Of a DNA stretch of 15,275 nucleotides, positions 1-7,852 are shown piece after piece. Position numbers and translations under genes: made by a program. Origin of the DNA: JBHFEI01 sp041928815 (GTDB lineage Bacteria > Pseudomonadota > Alphaproteobacteria > Rhizobiales > Rhizobiaceae); the NCBI RefSeq assembly GCF_041928815.1, contig NZ_JBHFEI010000032.1, positions 1 to 15,275 of the forward strand, read 5' to 3'. Positions within the stretch are counted from its first letter, which is position 1, and the number at the start of each line of letters is the position of its first letter. The notes beneath the pieces were generated by a model. It had not been told where the DNA came from, did not search any database, and saw nothing but the letters and a program-made list of their open reading frames with translations.

Positions 1-65
1 CTTCTGGGGCATTCCAACGTCCTCTCTCAGGCTCAATAGCCTACTTCACGGAGGACCACTTTTCA
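1..65 (-). mobile_element. Probable left end of an IS3-family-like insertion sequence (partial)
   Basis: On the minus strand a gene starts at position 12 (ATG CCC CAG AAG, giving M-P-Q-K) and runs off the window. It is preceded by a strong ribosome binding site, GAGAGAGGA, seven bases before the ATG. Rhizobial IS3-family OrfA proteins often begin Met-Pro-(Gln/Arg)-Lys, and such elements commonly start with TG and have a short leader before orfA. Here the leader begins TGAAAAGTGGTCC at position 65. Only four codons are visible, so the family assignment is an inference from the start context, the terminal TGA and the apparent truncation of a reading frame at about position 66. The other end and the target duplication lie outside the window. 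Confidence 0.35.
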
Positions 66-171
66 GGGGGAAGACCACGACGAGCGGATCATCGCTGATG
101 ATTTTTTGTTGCCGTCCATGACACTGCATCGCATTCTCCCGGATGAGAGTTTCGATGTATTCGGGCTGTGA
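66..171 (+). pseudogene. 3' remnant of an unidentified gene, apparently cut by the adjacent element
   Basis: The forward frame ending in TGA at 169-171 is open back to position 40. From about position 67 it reads like the C-terminus of a real protein, about 34 residues: charged, then IIADDFLLPSMTLHRILPDE, then a Phe/Val/Leu-rich end. It has no start codon with a ribosome binding site, and it begins where the putative IS end stops. This suggests that the 5' part was removed or displaced by the insertion. I do not recognise the family. A weak ATCATC/GATGAT stem followed by T residues lies inside it (88-107). I read that as codons rather than as a terminator. Confidence 0.3.
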
Positions 172-210
172 CGAAGCGTTCTCCCAGTCAAGGCAAGTTC
201 ATGGTGGCGG

Positions 211-876
211 ATGTCCGTATCGCGCAGAATGATCCTCAAGAGCATCACCAGTCTGGCCGCGATGCCGCTTGCGGGCTGCCAGTCGCTTCCTCGCCAGGAC
301 GCTGACCGGGCTGCGGCGCGCTATCTCGATCATCCCTCGACGATGTATGCGGCGAGAGACGATGGCGGCTATCGCATACCAGGGTTTCCCTATGGCGAGG
401 TCGATCCGCGCTACTACCGGCAGCGTGTCGCTGATCCGACCGGTCGGGCGGCGGGGACGATTGTCGTCGATACGGCCCGTCGCTTTCTGTATCTGGTGGA
501 GCCGAACGGACAGGCGATCCGCTATGGCGTCAGCATCGGGCGCGAGGGGTTCGCCTGGAAGGGCGAGGGCGTCATCGCGCAGCGACGCGCCTGGCCGCGA
601 TGGACCCCGCCGGGGGAGATGCTGGTGCGCAAGCCGGGACTGGCCCGCTATGCGACGGAAGCCGGCAGCATGGCGCCGGGGCTGAGCAACCCGCTCGGCG
701 CGCGCGCGCTCTACATCTTCGCCGATGGCAGAGACACGCTCTATCGCATCCACGGAACGCCGGAATGGCAGACGGTCGGTCGCGCCGCTTCGTCAGGCTG
801 CGTGCGGCTATTCCAGCAGGACATCATCGATCTCTACGCACGGGCACCGGATGGAGCGCGGGTCGTCGTTCTGTAG
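211..876 (+). CDS. L,D-transpeptidase (YkuD domain), exported, probable Tat lipoprotein
   Basis: This 221-residue enzyme would act in the periplasm on peptidoglycan, forming 3-3 cross-links or attaching proteins to the peptide stems. The YkuD domain spans about residues 82-221 and ends with the catalytic motif: His181, then S-S-G-C-V-R with nucleophile Cys197. The N-terminus reads SRRMILK followed by a hydrophobic stretch and LAGC at residues 20-23. It therefore carries both a twin-arginine-like motif and a lipobox, with Cys23 as the likely lipidated residue. The start at 211 keeps the twin-arginine motif; Met7 at 229 would lose it. Its 3' end faces gspK with 21 bp between the stop codons, so it is not in the secretion operon. 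The family assignment is firm; the physiological substrate and lipidation are inferred. Confidence 0.9.
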   Translation: MSVSRRMILKSITSLAAMPLAGCQSLPRQDADRAAARYLDHPSTMYAARDDGGYRIPGFPYGEVDPRYYRQRVADPTGRAAGTIVVDTARRFLYLVEPNGQAIRYGVSIGREGFAWKGEGVIAQRRAWPRWTPPGEMLVRKPGLARYATEAGSMAPGLSNPLGARALYIFADGRDTLYRIHGTPEWQTVGRAASSGCVRLFQQDIIDLYARAPDGARVVVL

Positions 877-897
877 ATGTGTGGCGTCACGCCTCGC

Positions 898-1779
898 CTA
901 TGGTGATGTCTCCACCCAATCCAGAATCTGGAACGGCTGGGCCGGTGTGGCGCCAGCCGCGATGACGGCGGTGCTGCGCCGGTTGGTTCGCGCAGTGCCT
1001 CCGGCAAATTCCATGCCGATCCTGTAACTGCGGTTCGGCGACGTATCGATCAGGGCCGACTGGACGAGCAGCCGATCTGCGATCAGCTCGGTGGTCGCGG
1101 CACCCGGTCTGCTTCGGGCAGACACCACCTCGTCGACCGTCTCCCCCGCTATTCCAGGGATGGCGGCGATCAGCTCCCTCGGCGCGGCATAGGCGGAAAG
1201 CCGGCCGGCCGGGTTGAACACCGTCAGATAGCCGCTGAGGGCGGCAAGATCGCCGGGACGCATGCCCATCAGCCATCGCAGGTCGTCGATCGATCGGAAG
1301 TCGGCATTGCGCGGCGTGTGGGAAAGTCCGGCGGCGGCGTAGTCTGCCGCCTCGGCGCCTTCTTTCTCGGCGTCATCATCGGCATCGCGCCAGTCGATGA
1401 CGCGAGCGGCGAACGTATCCGGCGTCATCGCCGTCAGGCCGGCCGCGCGATAGGCGGCGGCGAGCAGGATCTTGCCGGAGCCGTTCAGATCGACCTTTCC
1501 CGCTTCCGGCGATACCCGCAGCGTCACCACGCCCTGATCAAGCCGTATCTGCTGGCCATCCACCCCGGACGCGGGGTTGCCGAGAACGACCAGCTGGTAG
1601 GCCGCGAGATTGAGGGCGGACTGGATCGCCGCATCCTGCGCCAGTTCCGAACTCGCCAGCATCGCGGTATCGACGGCATTGCGCCCAATGAGCAACAGCG
1701 CGGCGACAAGGCCGCCTACCAGCGCCAGCACACCGAGGACCGAGACAAGGACGAAGCCGCCATCCGCTCTGCGGGTCAT
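898..1779 (-). CDS. gspK: Type II secretion minor pseudopilin GspK
   Basis: This is the large minor pseudopilin that caps the pseudopilus tip with GspI and GspJ. The protein is 293 residues. A short leader, MTRRADGG, is followed by FVLVSVLGVLAL, so prepilin peptidase should cut after Gly8. Residue 5 of the mature chain is Ser rather than the usual Glu, which is the known hallmark of GspK. The body contains the expected alpha-helical insertion (about 130-220), with an acidic run and R-S-I-D-D-L-R-W-L, a pattern typical of the family. The open frame continues upstream to 2022, but that part is a shadow of gspJ. The real ATG at 1779 overlaps the gspJ stop as ATGA. It is the last gene of the minus-strand arm. 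Confidence 0.88.
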   Translation of the reverse strand: MTRRADGGFVLVSVLGVLALVGGLVAALLLIGRNAVDTAMLASSELAQDAAIQSALNLAAYQLVVLGNPASGVDGQQIRLDQGVVTLRVSPEAGKVDLNGSGKILLAAAYRAAGLTAMTPDTFAARVIDWRDADDDAEKEGAEAADYAAAGLSHTPRNADFRSIDDLRWLMGMRPGDLAALSGYLTVFNPAGRLSAYAAPRELIAAIPGIAGETVDEVVSARSRPGAATTELIADRLLVQSALIDTSPNRSYRIGMEFAGGTARTNRRSTAVIAAGATPAQPFQILDWVETSP

Positions 1780-2546
1780 GGTTGCTGTCCGTATCGAAGC
1801 CAGCCGAGCGCGTCGTCCGGGTCGATCGGCCCCTGATCGACAGGCTCGGTCCCAGGGTCGTCCGCCACGCGCGGCGCCAGACCGCAATGCCCCCGCTCCG
1901 GCGCCGCGCATCCCGGCTCGGCATCGATCCGGAATGGAATGCGCACGGTGCCCAGCGTCGCCCCGGTCGCGTCGCGCACTGTGGCGCGCACGGCGACCGG
2001 CATCGCGTCCGGCGATGTCCATGTGTCCGTCAGCGCCTCCCGGCCGTCCTCAAGGCGGGAAAAATAGGCGAAGCGGATGGTACGTCCTTGCTGGAACACG
2101 ATGCCTTGGCCTTCAGCGGTAATGTCGGTCGGCCCGCGTGCATCGGGCGGCAGGCCGCTCGCGGTCTCGATCGTCATGTTTCCCTTGCCCGCGAGGCTGA
2201 CGAGCTGGATCGTCGATGCGCCGTCCGGCTGCCGCAATGTGCGGGCGAATGTCAGGGCGGTTTGACTGCCGGTGAAGACGAAGCCACCGCCCGCCCAGCG
2301 GATCGGCGCGGCCGCGCCGATGTCGCGAGCCAGTGCATCGACGATGCGGCTGGATTGTTCGACCGTCTCGCTCAGACGGGCGCTGCGGTACGATGCCCGC
2401 ATCACGAGTGCGACGACGGATGCCAGGGCAACGAGCAGAAAGGCGCTGATCGTCATCGTCGCCAGTGCCTCCACCATCAGGAAGCCGCCGCTGGACACTC
2501 TTCGCGGTCTGGGGGACGTCGAGGCTGGGCGTCTGAAAACCTTCAT
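1776..2546 (-). CDS. gspJ: Type II secretion minor pseudopilin GspJ
   Basis: The protein is 256 residues. A basic 21-residue leader ends S-S-G-G and is followed by FLMVEALATMTISAFLLVAL, with Glu at position 5 of the mature chain. This is the standard prepilin cleavage and assembly signal, followed by the hydrophobic N-terminal helix. In the family, GspJ joins GspI and GspK in the pseudopilus tip in the inner membrane and periplasm. The C-terminal part (about 210-256) is acidic and proline-rich with two Cys (a C-A-A-P-E-R-G-H-C segment) that could form a disulfide. The frame is open to 2963, but the upstream part shadows gspI. The ATG at 2546 overlaps the gspI stop as ATGA. Naming J rather than another minor pseudopilin rests on order and size as well as sequence. 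Confidence 0.85.
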   Translation of the reverse strand: MKVFRRPASTSPRPRRVSSGGFLMVEALATMTISAFLLVALASVVALVMRASYRSARLSETVEQSSRIVDALARDIGAAAPIRWAGGGFVFTGSQTALTFARTLRQPDGASTIQLVSLAGKGNMTIETASGLPPDARGPTDITAEGQGIVFQQGRTIRFAYFSRLEDGREALTDTWTSPDAMPVAVRATVRDATGATLGTVRIPFRIDAEPGCAAPERGHCGLAPRVADDPGTEPVDQGPIDPDDALGWLRYGQQP

Positions 2547-2986
2547 CCGCCTGTTCTCGCAAGACGGATCGTTTCGAGCCTGAGCGGGCGGGAGCGCTGC
2601 GATCTGCCGGTGACGGTGACGATCATGCGCACCGGCATCCAGGCGGCAGGTTCGCCTGTTGCTGTCGTCGTTGGCAGATCGACCGGGGTGAAGCTCAGCG
2701 ACCAGTCGTAGCCATCCATGTCGCCGTTCATCGGCGCGGGAACGCCTGTGCCGGGCCCGAGCGGCGCAGACATCAGGTTGCGGGCCACGAGCTCGGCTCG
2801 GGTCCTGTCGGCGGCGCGGGCGCCACTGCCGAGCGTCACGCCTATGGCGTTCTGCACCGCCACGGTGACGACGGCGAGCAGGACGAAGGCGACCAGCACC
2901 TCGATGAGCGTAAAACCATCCCGCCCCGCCATCGGCCGGCGCCGCTGCGTCGATGCGATGCAATGGTCTTGATTATCGGGACGCAT
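2543..2986 (-). CDS. gspI: Type II secretion minor pseudopilin GspI
   Basis: This short pseudopilin has the processing signal G-R-D-G followed by FTLIEVLVAFVLLAVVTVAV, with Glu at mature position 5. In the family, GspI nucleates the I-J-K tip complex. Two starts are possible and neither has a clear ribosome binding site. ATG at 2986 gives 147 residues, a 24-residue leader and a 14-bp overlap with gspH. ATG at 2932 gives 129 residues, a 6-residue leader and a 40-bp gap. I chose 2986 because the neighbouring genes overlap in the same way. The 3' end overlaps gspJ by ATGA. The C-terminal half includes W-M-P-V-R-M-I-V-T-V, consistent with the beta-sheet of T2SSI proteins. Confidence 0.82.
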   Translation of the reverse strand: MRPDNQDHCIASTQRRRPMAGRDGFTLIEVLVAFVLLAVVTVAVQNAIGVTLGSGARAADRTRAELVARNLMSAPLGPGTGVPAPMNGDMDGYDWSLSFTPVDLPTTTATGEPAAWMPVRMIVTVTGRSQRSRPLRLETIRLARTGG

Positions 2987-3440
2987 CGCGCGGGTCAGCG
3001 ATAGAGACGGCAGCGGTCGCCGCATTGATGCCGATGTCGACTGATCTTTCCTTGGACATGATCGAGAGCATGGCATCGCTGGCGCGTCCGTCGGGATAGA
3101 AGGCGATTTCCGCAAGCCCTCCCTGTCGCAGCCGCATGGCCAGCGACGGCGGCAGCCTGACCACGGCGCCCAGACGCTCGGAGCGGATGACACCCGCTGA
3201 TACGTCGACGGCGATATATCCCACCCTGTTGCGACGGATCGCGGCATTCCGCTCGGCGCGCAGCAGCGTCACGATCTCAAAAGTTTTCGCTTTCAGCTCG
3301 GATGTCCCGGATAGCGACCGGTTGAAGGGAAGGCCGAGCGAGGCCAGCAAGCCGAGAATAACGAGGGCGAGCACGGTTTCGAGCATCGAAAAACCATCGT
3401 TTTCGCGCCGGCGGCGGCTAGTCGTTGGCGATATCGGCAT
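2973..3440 (-). CDS. gspH: Type II secretion minor pseudopilin GspH
   Basis: The protein is 155 residues. A basic leader (R-R-R-R-E-N-D-G) precedes FSMLETVLALVILGLLASLG, with Glu at mature position 5, so cleavage should follow Gly16. GspH is thought to join the tip complex to the GspG shaft. The region after the helix (L-L-R-A-E-R-N-A-A-I-R-R-N) matches the usual GspH pattern of a long amphipathic helix leading into a beta-rich domain. The chosen ATG at 3440 overlaps the end of gspG by 23 bp, which suggests translational coupling. The longer open frame upstream shadows gspG. The call rests on its position after gspG and its typical size. Confidence 0.85.
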   Translation of the reverse strand: MPISPTTSRRRRENDGFSMLETVLALVILGLLASLGLPFNRSLSGTSELKAKTFEIVTLLRAERNAAIRRNRVGYIAVDVSAGVIRSERLGAVVRLPPSLAMRLRQGGLAEIAFYPDGRASDAMLSIMSKERSVDIGINAATAAVSIADPRDASR

Positions 3441-3867
3441 TGGAGCCTGTCCCGCCGGCGACACCGTCCCCCCCAAGCGAGAGGATGCGGTAGGGCGTCT
3501 TTTCTCCCGGCACGGCATACTGGTAGGGATTGCCCCAGGGATCGGCGGGCACAGCCGATTGTTGCAGATAGGGACCATTCCAGCCGTCGGCCGACGTCGG
3601 CTTTGCCACGAGCGCGTTCAGGCCCTCGCTTGCAGACGGGTAACGTCCGGTATCGAGAAAGAAGAGATCGAGCGACGATTTGAACGAACTGATCTGCAAC
3701 GCCGCCGCACGTGTCCGAGAACTCGTGAGATAGTTGAGCACGCGCGGGCCGACGAGGCCCATCACCAGCCCGAGGATGACGAGTACGACGAGCAGCTCGA
3801 CAAGGGTGAAGCCTCCGGCGCGATCGCGCCGCTGTCTGTGTCTGATTTGGGTCATTGTTCCGAGCAT
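3418..3867 (-). CDS. gspG: Type II secretion major pseudopilin GspG
   Basis: This is the shaft subunit of the pseudopilus. The 149-residue precursor has the signal A-G-G followed by FTLVELLVVLVILGLVMGLV, with Glu at mature position 5. The globular part has the GspG signatures: a long helix, L-D-T-G-R-Y-P-S, D-P-W-G-N-P-Y-Q-Y, and a C-terminal loop S-L-G-G-D-G-V-A-G-G-T-G-S-N-A-D-I, which binds calcium in characterised homologues. ATG at 3867 lies two bases after the gspF stop. A second ATG at 3855 (Met5) is also possible and only shortens the leader. This is the best-conserved pseudopilin of the cluster, and it fixes the system as type II secretion rather than type IV pili. Confidence 0.94.
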   Translation of the reverse strand: MLGTMTQIRHRQRRDRAGGFTLVELLVVLVILGLVMGLVGPRVLNYLTSSRTRAAALQISSFKSSLDLFFLDTGRYPSASEGLNALVAKPTSADGWNGPYLQQSAVPADPWGNPYQYAVPGEKTPYRILSLGGDGVAGGTGSNADIAND

Positions 3868-3869
3868 GA

Positions 3870-5081
3870 TTACACCAATAGATCGTTGATACTCATGAGC
3901 GCGCTCATGATCGAAAGGATGAGCCAGCCGATCAGCATGCTGACGCCCATCATCAGCACCGGGCCGGCAATGGCCGTCATTCGTCCGAGTGCCACGTCGA
4001 GCTTGTTTTCGTAGAAGCCGGCGATGCGGCCGGCACTTTCGCCAAGCCGGCCGGATTCCTCGCCGACACGCAGCATCTGCACGACATGGCCGGGCACGAG
4101 CGCGTGGCGCGCCAGCGCCTGGGACAGGCGTTTCCCACCGCGCACATCGGCGATGATGGCATCGATTTTCGGACCAGCGCTCGGCAGGGACAGGATCTGG
4201 CGGACGAGCCGAAGGCTCGTGGAAATATCGACGCCGTTTTCCAGAAGGATCTGCAGCGTCCGGCAGAAAGTCAGCGTCAGGTGATAGGTGACGATGCGCG
4301 AGGTCAAAGGCAGGGCCGACAGCACCTCGACCCACAGCGCGCGTTTCTGGGCAAAGCGCTTGACGGCGATGAAAGCCACCAGAAGAGCGGCGATCGCGAT
4401 CAGAACGATATCGACATGGGCGCGGAACTGTTCCGAAAGCCGGAAGACGAACAGCGCCGAGGGCGAGATGCGGTCGCGAAAGCCGGCGATGGCGCCTTCG
4501 AATTGCGGAATGATGTAGAGCAACACGAAGGCAAGTACACCAAGGGCGGCAACGGCGAGAAAGGCGGGGTAGGCGAGCGCCGAAACGAGCCGCTTGCGCA
4601 GCCGTTCAGTCCTCTGCCGTTCCTCAGCGATGCTGGTCAGCGCCTGTTCGAGGCGCCCCGACACTTCGGCCACTTCGATCATCTTGACATAAATCGGCGG
4701 GAACAGGCGCGGATGCCGGGCCAGCACCTTGGAAAAGCTTTTGCCGCTGGAGAGATCGACATGCAACTGCTCGATCAGCCTGACGAGCCAGCGGCGGGTT
4801 TCCATCTGGGTCAGGATCAGCAAAGCCTCGTTGAGCGTCACGCCGCCCTTCAGCAACATCGCCAGATCGACGGTGAAGCCGGTGATGTCCTCAGTGCCCG
4901 GCTCGATCGTCAGGCGGTCGCGCCAGGACCGCGTCTCGCCGGCGACCGTCTCCGAGACGGAAATCATCGTCGCTTCGATGCGTTCGAGATGCGCCATCAC
5001 GTCGGCGCGGCCCTCCGCTTCCATCGTCGCGACGACCATCTTCCCACCAGCCGTCAGAGCGCGATATTTAAAGACCGCCAC
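3870..5081 (-). CDS. gspF: Type II secretion inner-membrane platform protein GspF
   Basis: This polytopic inner-membrane protein contacts the GspE ATPase and the pseudopilus base. With the GTG start at 5081 the protein is 403 residues, close to the family's usual length of about 400. It opens with A-V-F-K-Y-R-A-L, the usual GspF start. Two cytoplasmic T2SSF repeats (about 60-180 and 265-380) alternate with three membrane segments: near 165-195, 220-240 and the C-terminal L-M-M-G-V-S-M-L-I-G-W-L-I-L. I prefer GTG because GAGG lies eight bases upstream of it. The ATG at 5108 adds nine residues and has no visible ribosome binding site. The 3' end is two bases from gspG, and a short gap separates the gene from the prepilin peptidase. 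Confidence 0.92.
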   Translation of the reverse strand: MAVFKYRALTAGGKMVVATMEAEGRADVMAHLERIEATMISVSETVAGETRSWRDRLTIEPGTEDITGFTVDLAMLLKGGVTLNEALLILTQMETRRWLVRLIEQLHVDLSSGKSFSKVLARHPRLFPPIYVKMIEVAEVSGRLEQALTSIAEERQRTERLRKRLVSALAYPAFLAVAALGVLAFVLLYIIPQFEGAIAGFRDRISPSALFVFRLSEQFRAHVDIVLIAIAALLVAFIAVKRFAQKRALWVEVLSALPLTSRIVTYHLTLTFCRTLQILLENGVDISTSLRLVRQILSLPSAGPKIDAIIADVRGGKRLSQALARHALVPGHVVQMLRVGEESGRLGESAGRIAGFYENKLDVALGRMTAIAGPVLMMGVSMLIGWLILSIMSALMSINDLLV

Positions 5082-5150
5082 GTTCGTTCCCTCGACAGCG
5101 GAATGCATTGACGATGCGAGAACCGGCGCCCCAGATCGGCGCCAGCCTCT

Positions 5151-5702
5151 TTACGGGGCAAGGACCCAGACGATCCAGCAGGCAGGCGCGAGCAAGGCGC
5201 CGAAGGGCAAGCGATCGATCCGGGTACCAGCCGTCCGGCGCATCACGACGATGGCGACGGCAAGGCCCGCAATGCTTGCGCCGAGCAGTGCATGGGAAAA
5301 GCCGAGTGTCCCGACGAGACAGGCGCAGGCGGCAGAGAGCTTGACGTCGCCGAAGCCGAGGCCGTCGCTGCCCTTCAGCCGGAAATATCCTTCGCGTACG
5401 GCAAGCATGGCACCGCCGCAGAGGATGGCATCGAGCGCCGCAGCCCCCAGGGCTTGCACCCCGCCGCCCCAGGGATCGACGAAACGCAAGATCGCGCCGA
5501 TGAGGGCGATGGCGACCACGGGCCCGTCGGGAATGGTGTACGTTGCGAGATCCTGTGCGGCGATCCAGCAGGTCAATGCCAGCACAAGGCATGCCGCCAT
5601 CGTGTCGAGCCCGGCGGCATCCGGCATCGCGACGACGAGGACCGCAACCACACAACCCGCCAGGACGGCCAGACCATCCGGTTTCGGCAATGTCCGCGTC
5701 AT
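5151..5702 (-). CDS. gspO: Prepilin peptidase, type A24, peptidase-only form
   Basis: This inner-membrane aspartic protease should cut the leaders of GspG-K. The 183-residue protein is mostly hydrophobic helices. The two catalytic aspartates of the A24 family are visible: Asp51 in A-A-Q-D-L-A-T-Y-T-I-P-D and Asp119 in G-F-G-D-V-K-L. The C-terminal R-L-P-F-G-A-L-L-A also fits the family. Canonical GspO/PilD proteins are about 250-290 residues and have an N-terminal methyltransferase domain with paired CxxC motifs. That domain is absent here, as in CpaA/TadV-type enzymes, so N-methylation is unlikely to be done by this protein. Its start overlaps the gspD stop by ATGA, which places it in the operon. 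The symbol reflects context and role. Confidence 0.88.
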   Translation of the reverse strand: MTRTLPKPDGLAVLAGCVVAVLVVAMPDAAGLDTMAACLVLALTCWIAAQDLATYTIPDGPVVAIALIGAILRFVDPWGGGVQALGAAALDAILCGGAMLAVREGYFRLKGSDGLGFGDVKLSAACACLVGTLGFSHALLGASIAGLAVAIVVMRRTAGTRIDRLPFGALLAPACWIVWVLAP

Positions 5703-7852
5703 TTCAGCGTTCCGCCGCCACGGCCTCCGATAACCGACATCTGGGCGCGCAGGCTCTCGGCGACATTGGCGGCATCCTGCGCATCACGGATGATCACCGG
5801 GCGGATGAGGATGATCAGTTCCGTGCGCGATTTCGTCTTGGCCGTTGTTCCGAAGAGTTCGCTCAGGATCGGCACCTTGGCCGTCCCGGGCACGCCGCTG
5901 CGACCGGCACTCGAGCCGGAGCTGATCAGTCCGCCCAGCAGCACCGTCTGCTGATCGTTGACCGAAATCTGGCTCTGCACCCGCCGCTTCGAAATGGTCG
6001 GCGTCAGGGTGTTGGCGCCGCTGGTGACGTTGGAAATCTCCTGCTCGATCTGCATCGTCACGGCATCGTTCTGGCTGATGCGCGGCGTGACGTTGAGGAT
6101 GATGCCGGTATTCTTGAACTCGACCTGGTTGATCACCGGCGCGACACCGCTTTCAAGGCTCTGCGACTGGCGCGTGGTGATCGGCACCTCGTCGCCGACC
6201 TGCAGCGTCGCGGTCTGGTTTTCGAGCACGACAAGGGACGGCGACGACAGCACTTCGACATCGCCGATCACATCGAGGGCGGAGATGATCACGTCCGGAT
6301 TGGCGTTTGCGCCAATGACGAAATTGAGACCGGGGATCTGCTTCTTCAGCACGCTGCTCGCCTGGTCGACGAGGCTGACGGAACCGTTGTCGTTGCCGAG
6401 CCCCAGATGCTTGCTGTTGATGTAATACTGGACGCCGTATTTCAGCTCCTTGGTCAGTCTCACCTCGGCGATCGTCACGTTGATGGCAACCTGCACCGGC
6501 GTGGCATCCAGCCGCTTCAAGGTCCGCATGATTTCATCGGCGCGATCGGCGTCACCGTAAATGACGACGGAATTGTTTGACGGATCGGCGCTGATGCGCA
6601 GCGGGCTTTCGGGCGCCACTGCCTCCGAGGTCAGATCGAGGACATTCGGCACCGCGCCGACATTCGCATCGCTGGCCGAGGTCGGCGAGAACGCCGCCGC
6701 GACGCGCATATCCGCCTGTGTTGAAAGACCGGAAACAGCGCCATCGGCGTCGGAGCCGTCGCCGGTCGGCCCTTCATCCGGAGATGGCATGGGCTGGCGC
6801 GCCGCCGCCGACCTCCCGCCGCCAGCACTGAAAAGATTGTTCATCACAACGGCCAGTTCGTCGGCCTTGCGATAACGGGCCTTGTAGACGACGACATTCT
6901 GCCCCGTACCGCCGTCCTGCTGGTCGAGCCGGCGGACCCAGGTCTCGGCACGCTTCAGCAAGCCGCGATTGCTGGAAATCGCCATGATGCCGCGTAGCCG
7001 GCTGACAACCCGGAACTGGATCGCCCCGGCATCGCCCTTCGCATTGAAGATGCGCTCAAGTTCGGGAACGATCTCGTCAGGCCGCGCCTGCGACAGGCGG
7101 AAAATCGACACGGACTGGTGCTGCATGAAATCGGAATCGAAAGACAGAACGGCTTCGACGACTTCCGCGCGCTGCGGACCAGATCCGCGCACGATCAGGC
7201 TGTTTTTCGCCCTGTCGACCCGCAGCCCTTCGCCCTGGGTTACGAAACCCGCCAGGAGTTCCGACATGGTCGAGGCGGACACGTAGCTCAACGGTATGAT
7301 CGATACACCGTAGCCGGCGCGTGTGCGTGTGCCGAAATCGACCGTTCCGCCAGATGGTCCCGATGCGGCAATGCGGTAGCCGCCGCCGGACTTGATCAGG
7401 GAGAAGCCGAACGAGGACAACGACGTTTCGAGATGGCCGAGCAGTTGTTCGCGCGTGACCGGCCGGATCGACGAGATGGTCACAGGCCCGGAAAGATCGC
7501 CATCGATCGTGTAATTGACATGCAGCGCGTCGTTGAGGATCGCGCGGGCGACATCCTTGATATCGGCTTTATCGAAATTGAGCGTGTACTGCCCGGCAGC
7601 GGCGCTGTCGGATGACCCGATTGGCGTCAGGCCCGGTTCAGGCCCATAGGATTGCGTTCCGCCGCGCCGGTTCAGTCTCTGGGAAGAGGTTGCATCCGCA
7701 TGCTCGCGCGGGTTTTTTGCCTGGAGATCGCTGAACACGCCACCGGCGAAAACCGAATCCGACGACGAATCGCTTTCACCCGTCTGACATCCCGCAGAAA
7801 TCGCCAAAACGGACAACAAAACAACGCGGGCAATGTCTCGAAACGCCTGCAC
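5699..7852 (-). CDS. gspD: Type II secretion secretin GspD, probable lipoprotein
   Basis: This protein forms the outer-membrane channel. It is 717 residues from a GTG at 7852. The signal ends V-L-A-I-S-A-G-C with Cys22 as a probable lipidation site. The order is an N0 domain at about 88-165, N1 at about 185-245, N2 at about 246-312, and N3 at about 318-450 with a low-complexity Gly/Ser/Asp/Ala insert at 343-415. The secretin barrel follows at about 455-690 with V-P-I-T-T, V-P-G-T-A-K-V-P-I-L-S-E-L-F and the closing I-L-I-R-P-V-I-I. No long C-terminal pilotin-binding S domain is evident. GTG is preferred because G-rich GGAGGGGG lies about ten bases upstream and gives a compact signal; the ATG at 7933 would bury the signal. 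It is first in its arm, with ATGA to the peptidase. Confidence 0.94.
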   Translation of the reverse strand: MQAFRDIARVVLLSVLAISAGCQTGESDSSSDSVFAGGVFSDLQAKNPREHADATSSQRLNRRGGTQSYGPEPGLTPIGSSDSAAAGQYTLNFDKADIKDVARAILNDALHVNYTIDGDLSGPVTISSIRPVTREQLLGHLETSLSSFGFSLIKSGGGYRIAASGPSGGTVDFGTRTRAGYGVSIIPLSYVSASTMSELLAGFVTQGEGLRVDRAKNSLIVRGSGPQRAEVVEAVLSFDSDFMQHQSVSIFRLSQARPDEIVPELERIFNAKGDAGAIQFRVVSRLRGIMAISSNRGLLKRAETWVRRLDQQDGGTGQNVVVYKARYRKADELAVVMNNLFSAGGGRSAAARQPMPSPDEGPTGDGSDADGAVSGLSTQADMRVAAAFSPTSASDANVGAVPNVLDLTSEAVAPESPLRISADPSNNSVVIYGDADRADEIMRTLKRLDATPVQVAINVTIAEVRLTKELKYGVQYYINSKHLGLGNDNGSVSLVDQASSVLKKQIPGLNFVIGANANPDVIISALDVIGDVEVLSSPSLVVLENQTATLQVGDEVPITTRQSQSLESGVAPVINQVEFKNTGIILNVTPRISQNDAVTMQIEQEISNVTSGANTLTPTISKRRVQSQISVNDQQTVLLGGLISSGSSAGRSGVPGTAKVPILSELFGTTAKTKSRTELIILIRPVIIRDAQDAANVAESLRAQMSVIGGRGGGTLK

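Noticed and set aside
88..107. ATCATC/GATGAT stem followed by T residues, terminator-like
   Set aside because: The stem is short and AT-rich and is read in frame as codons of the truncated gene.
883..893. GGCG/CGCC hairpin between the transpeptidase and gspK stops
   Set aside because: The arms are only 4 bp with no T run on either strand, so it does not support a terminator.
1780..2022. N-terminal extension of the gspK frame, and similar extensions ahead of gspJ, gspH and gspG
   Set aside because: These stretches are Arg-rich shadows of the preceding gene; the prepilin leader and overlapping ATGs give the real starts.
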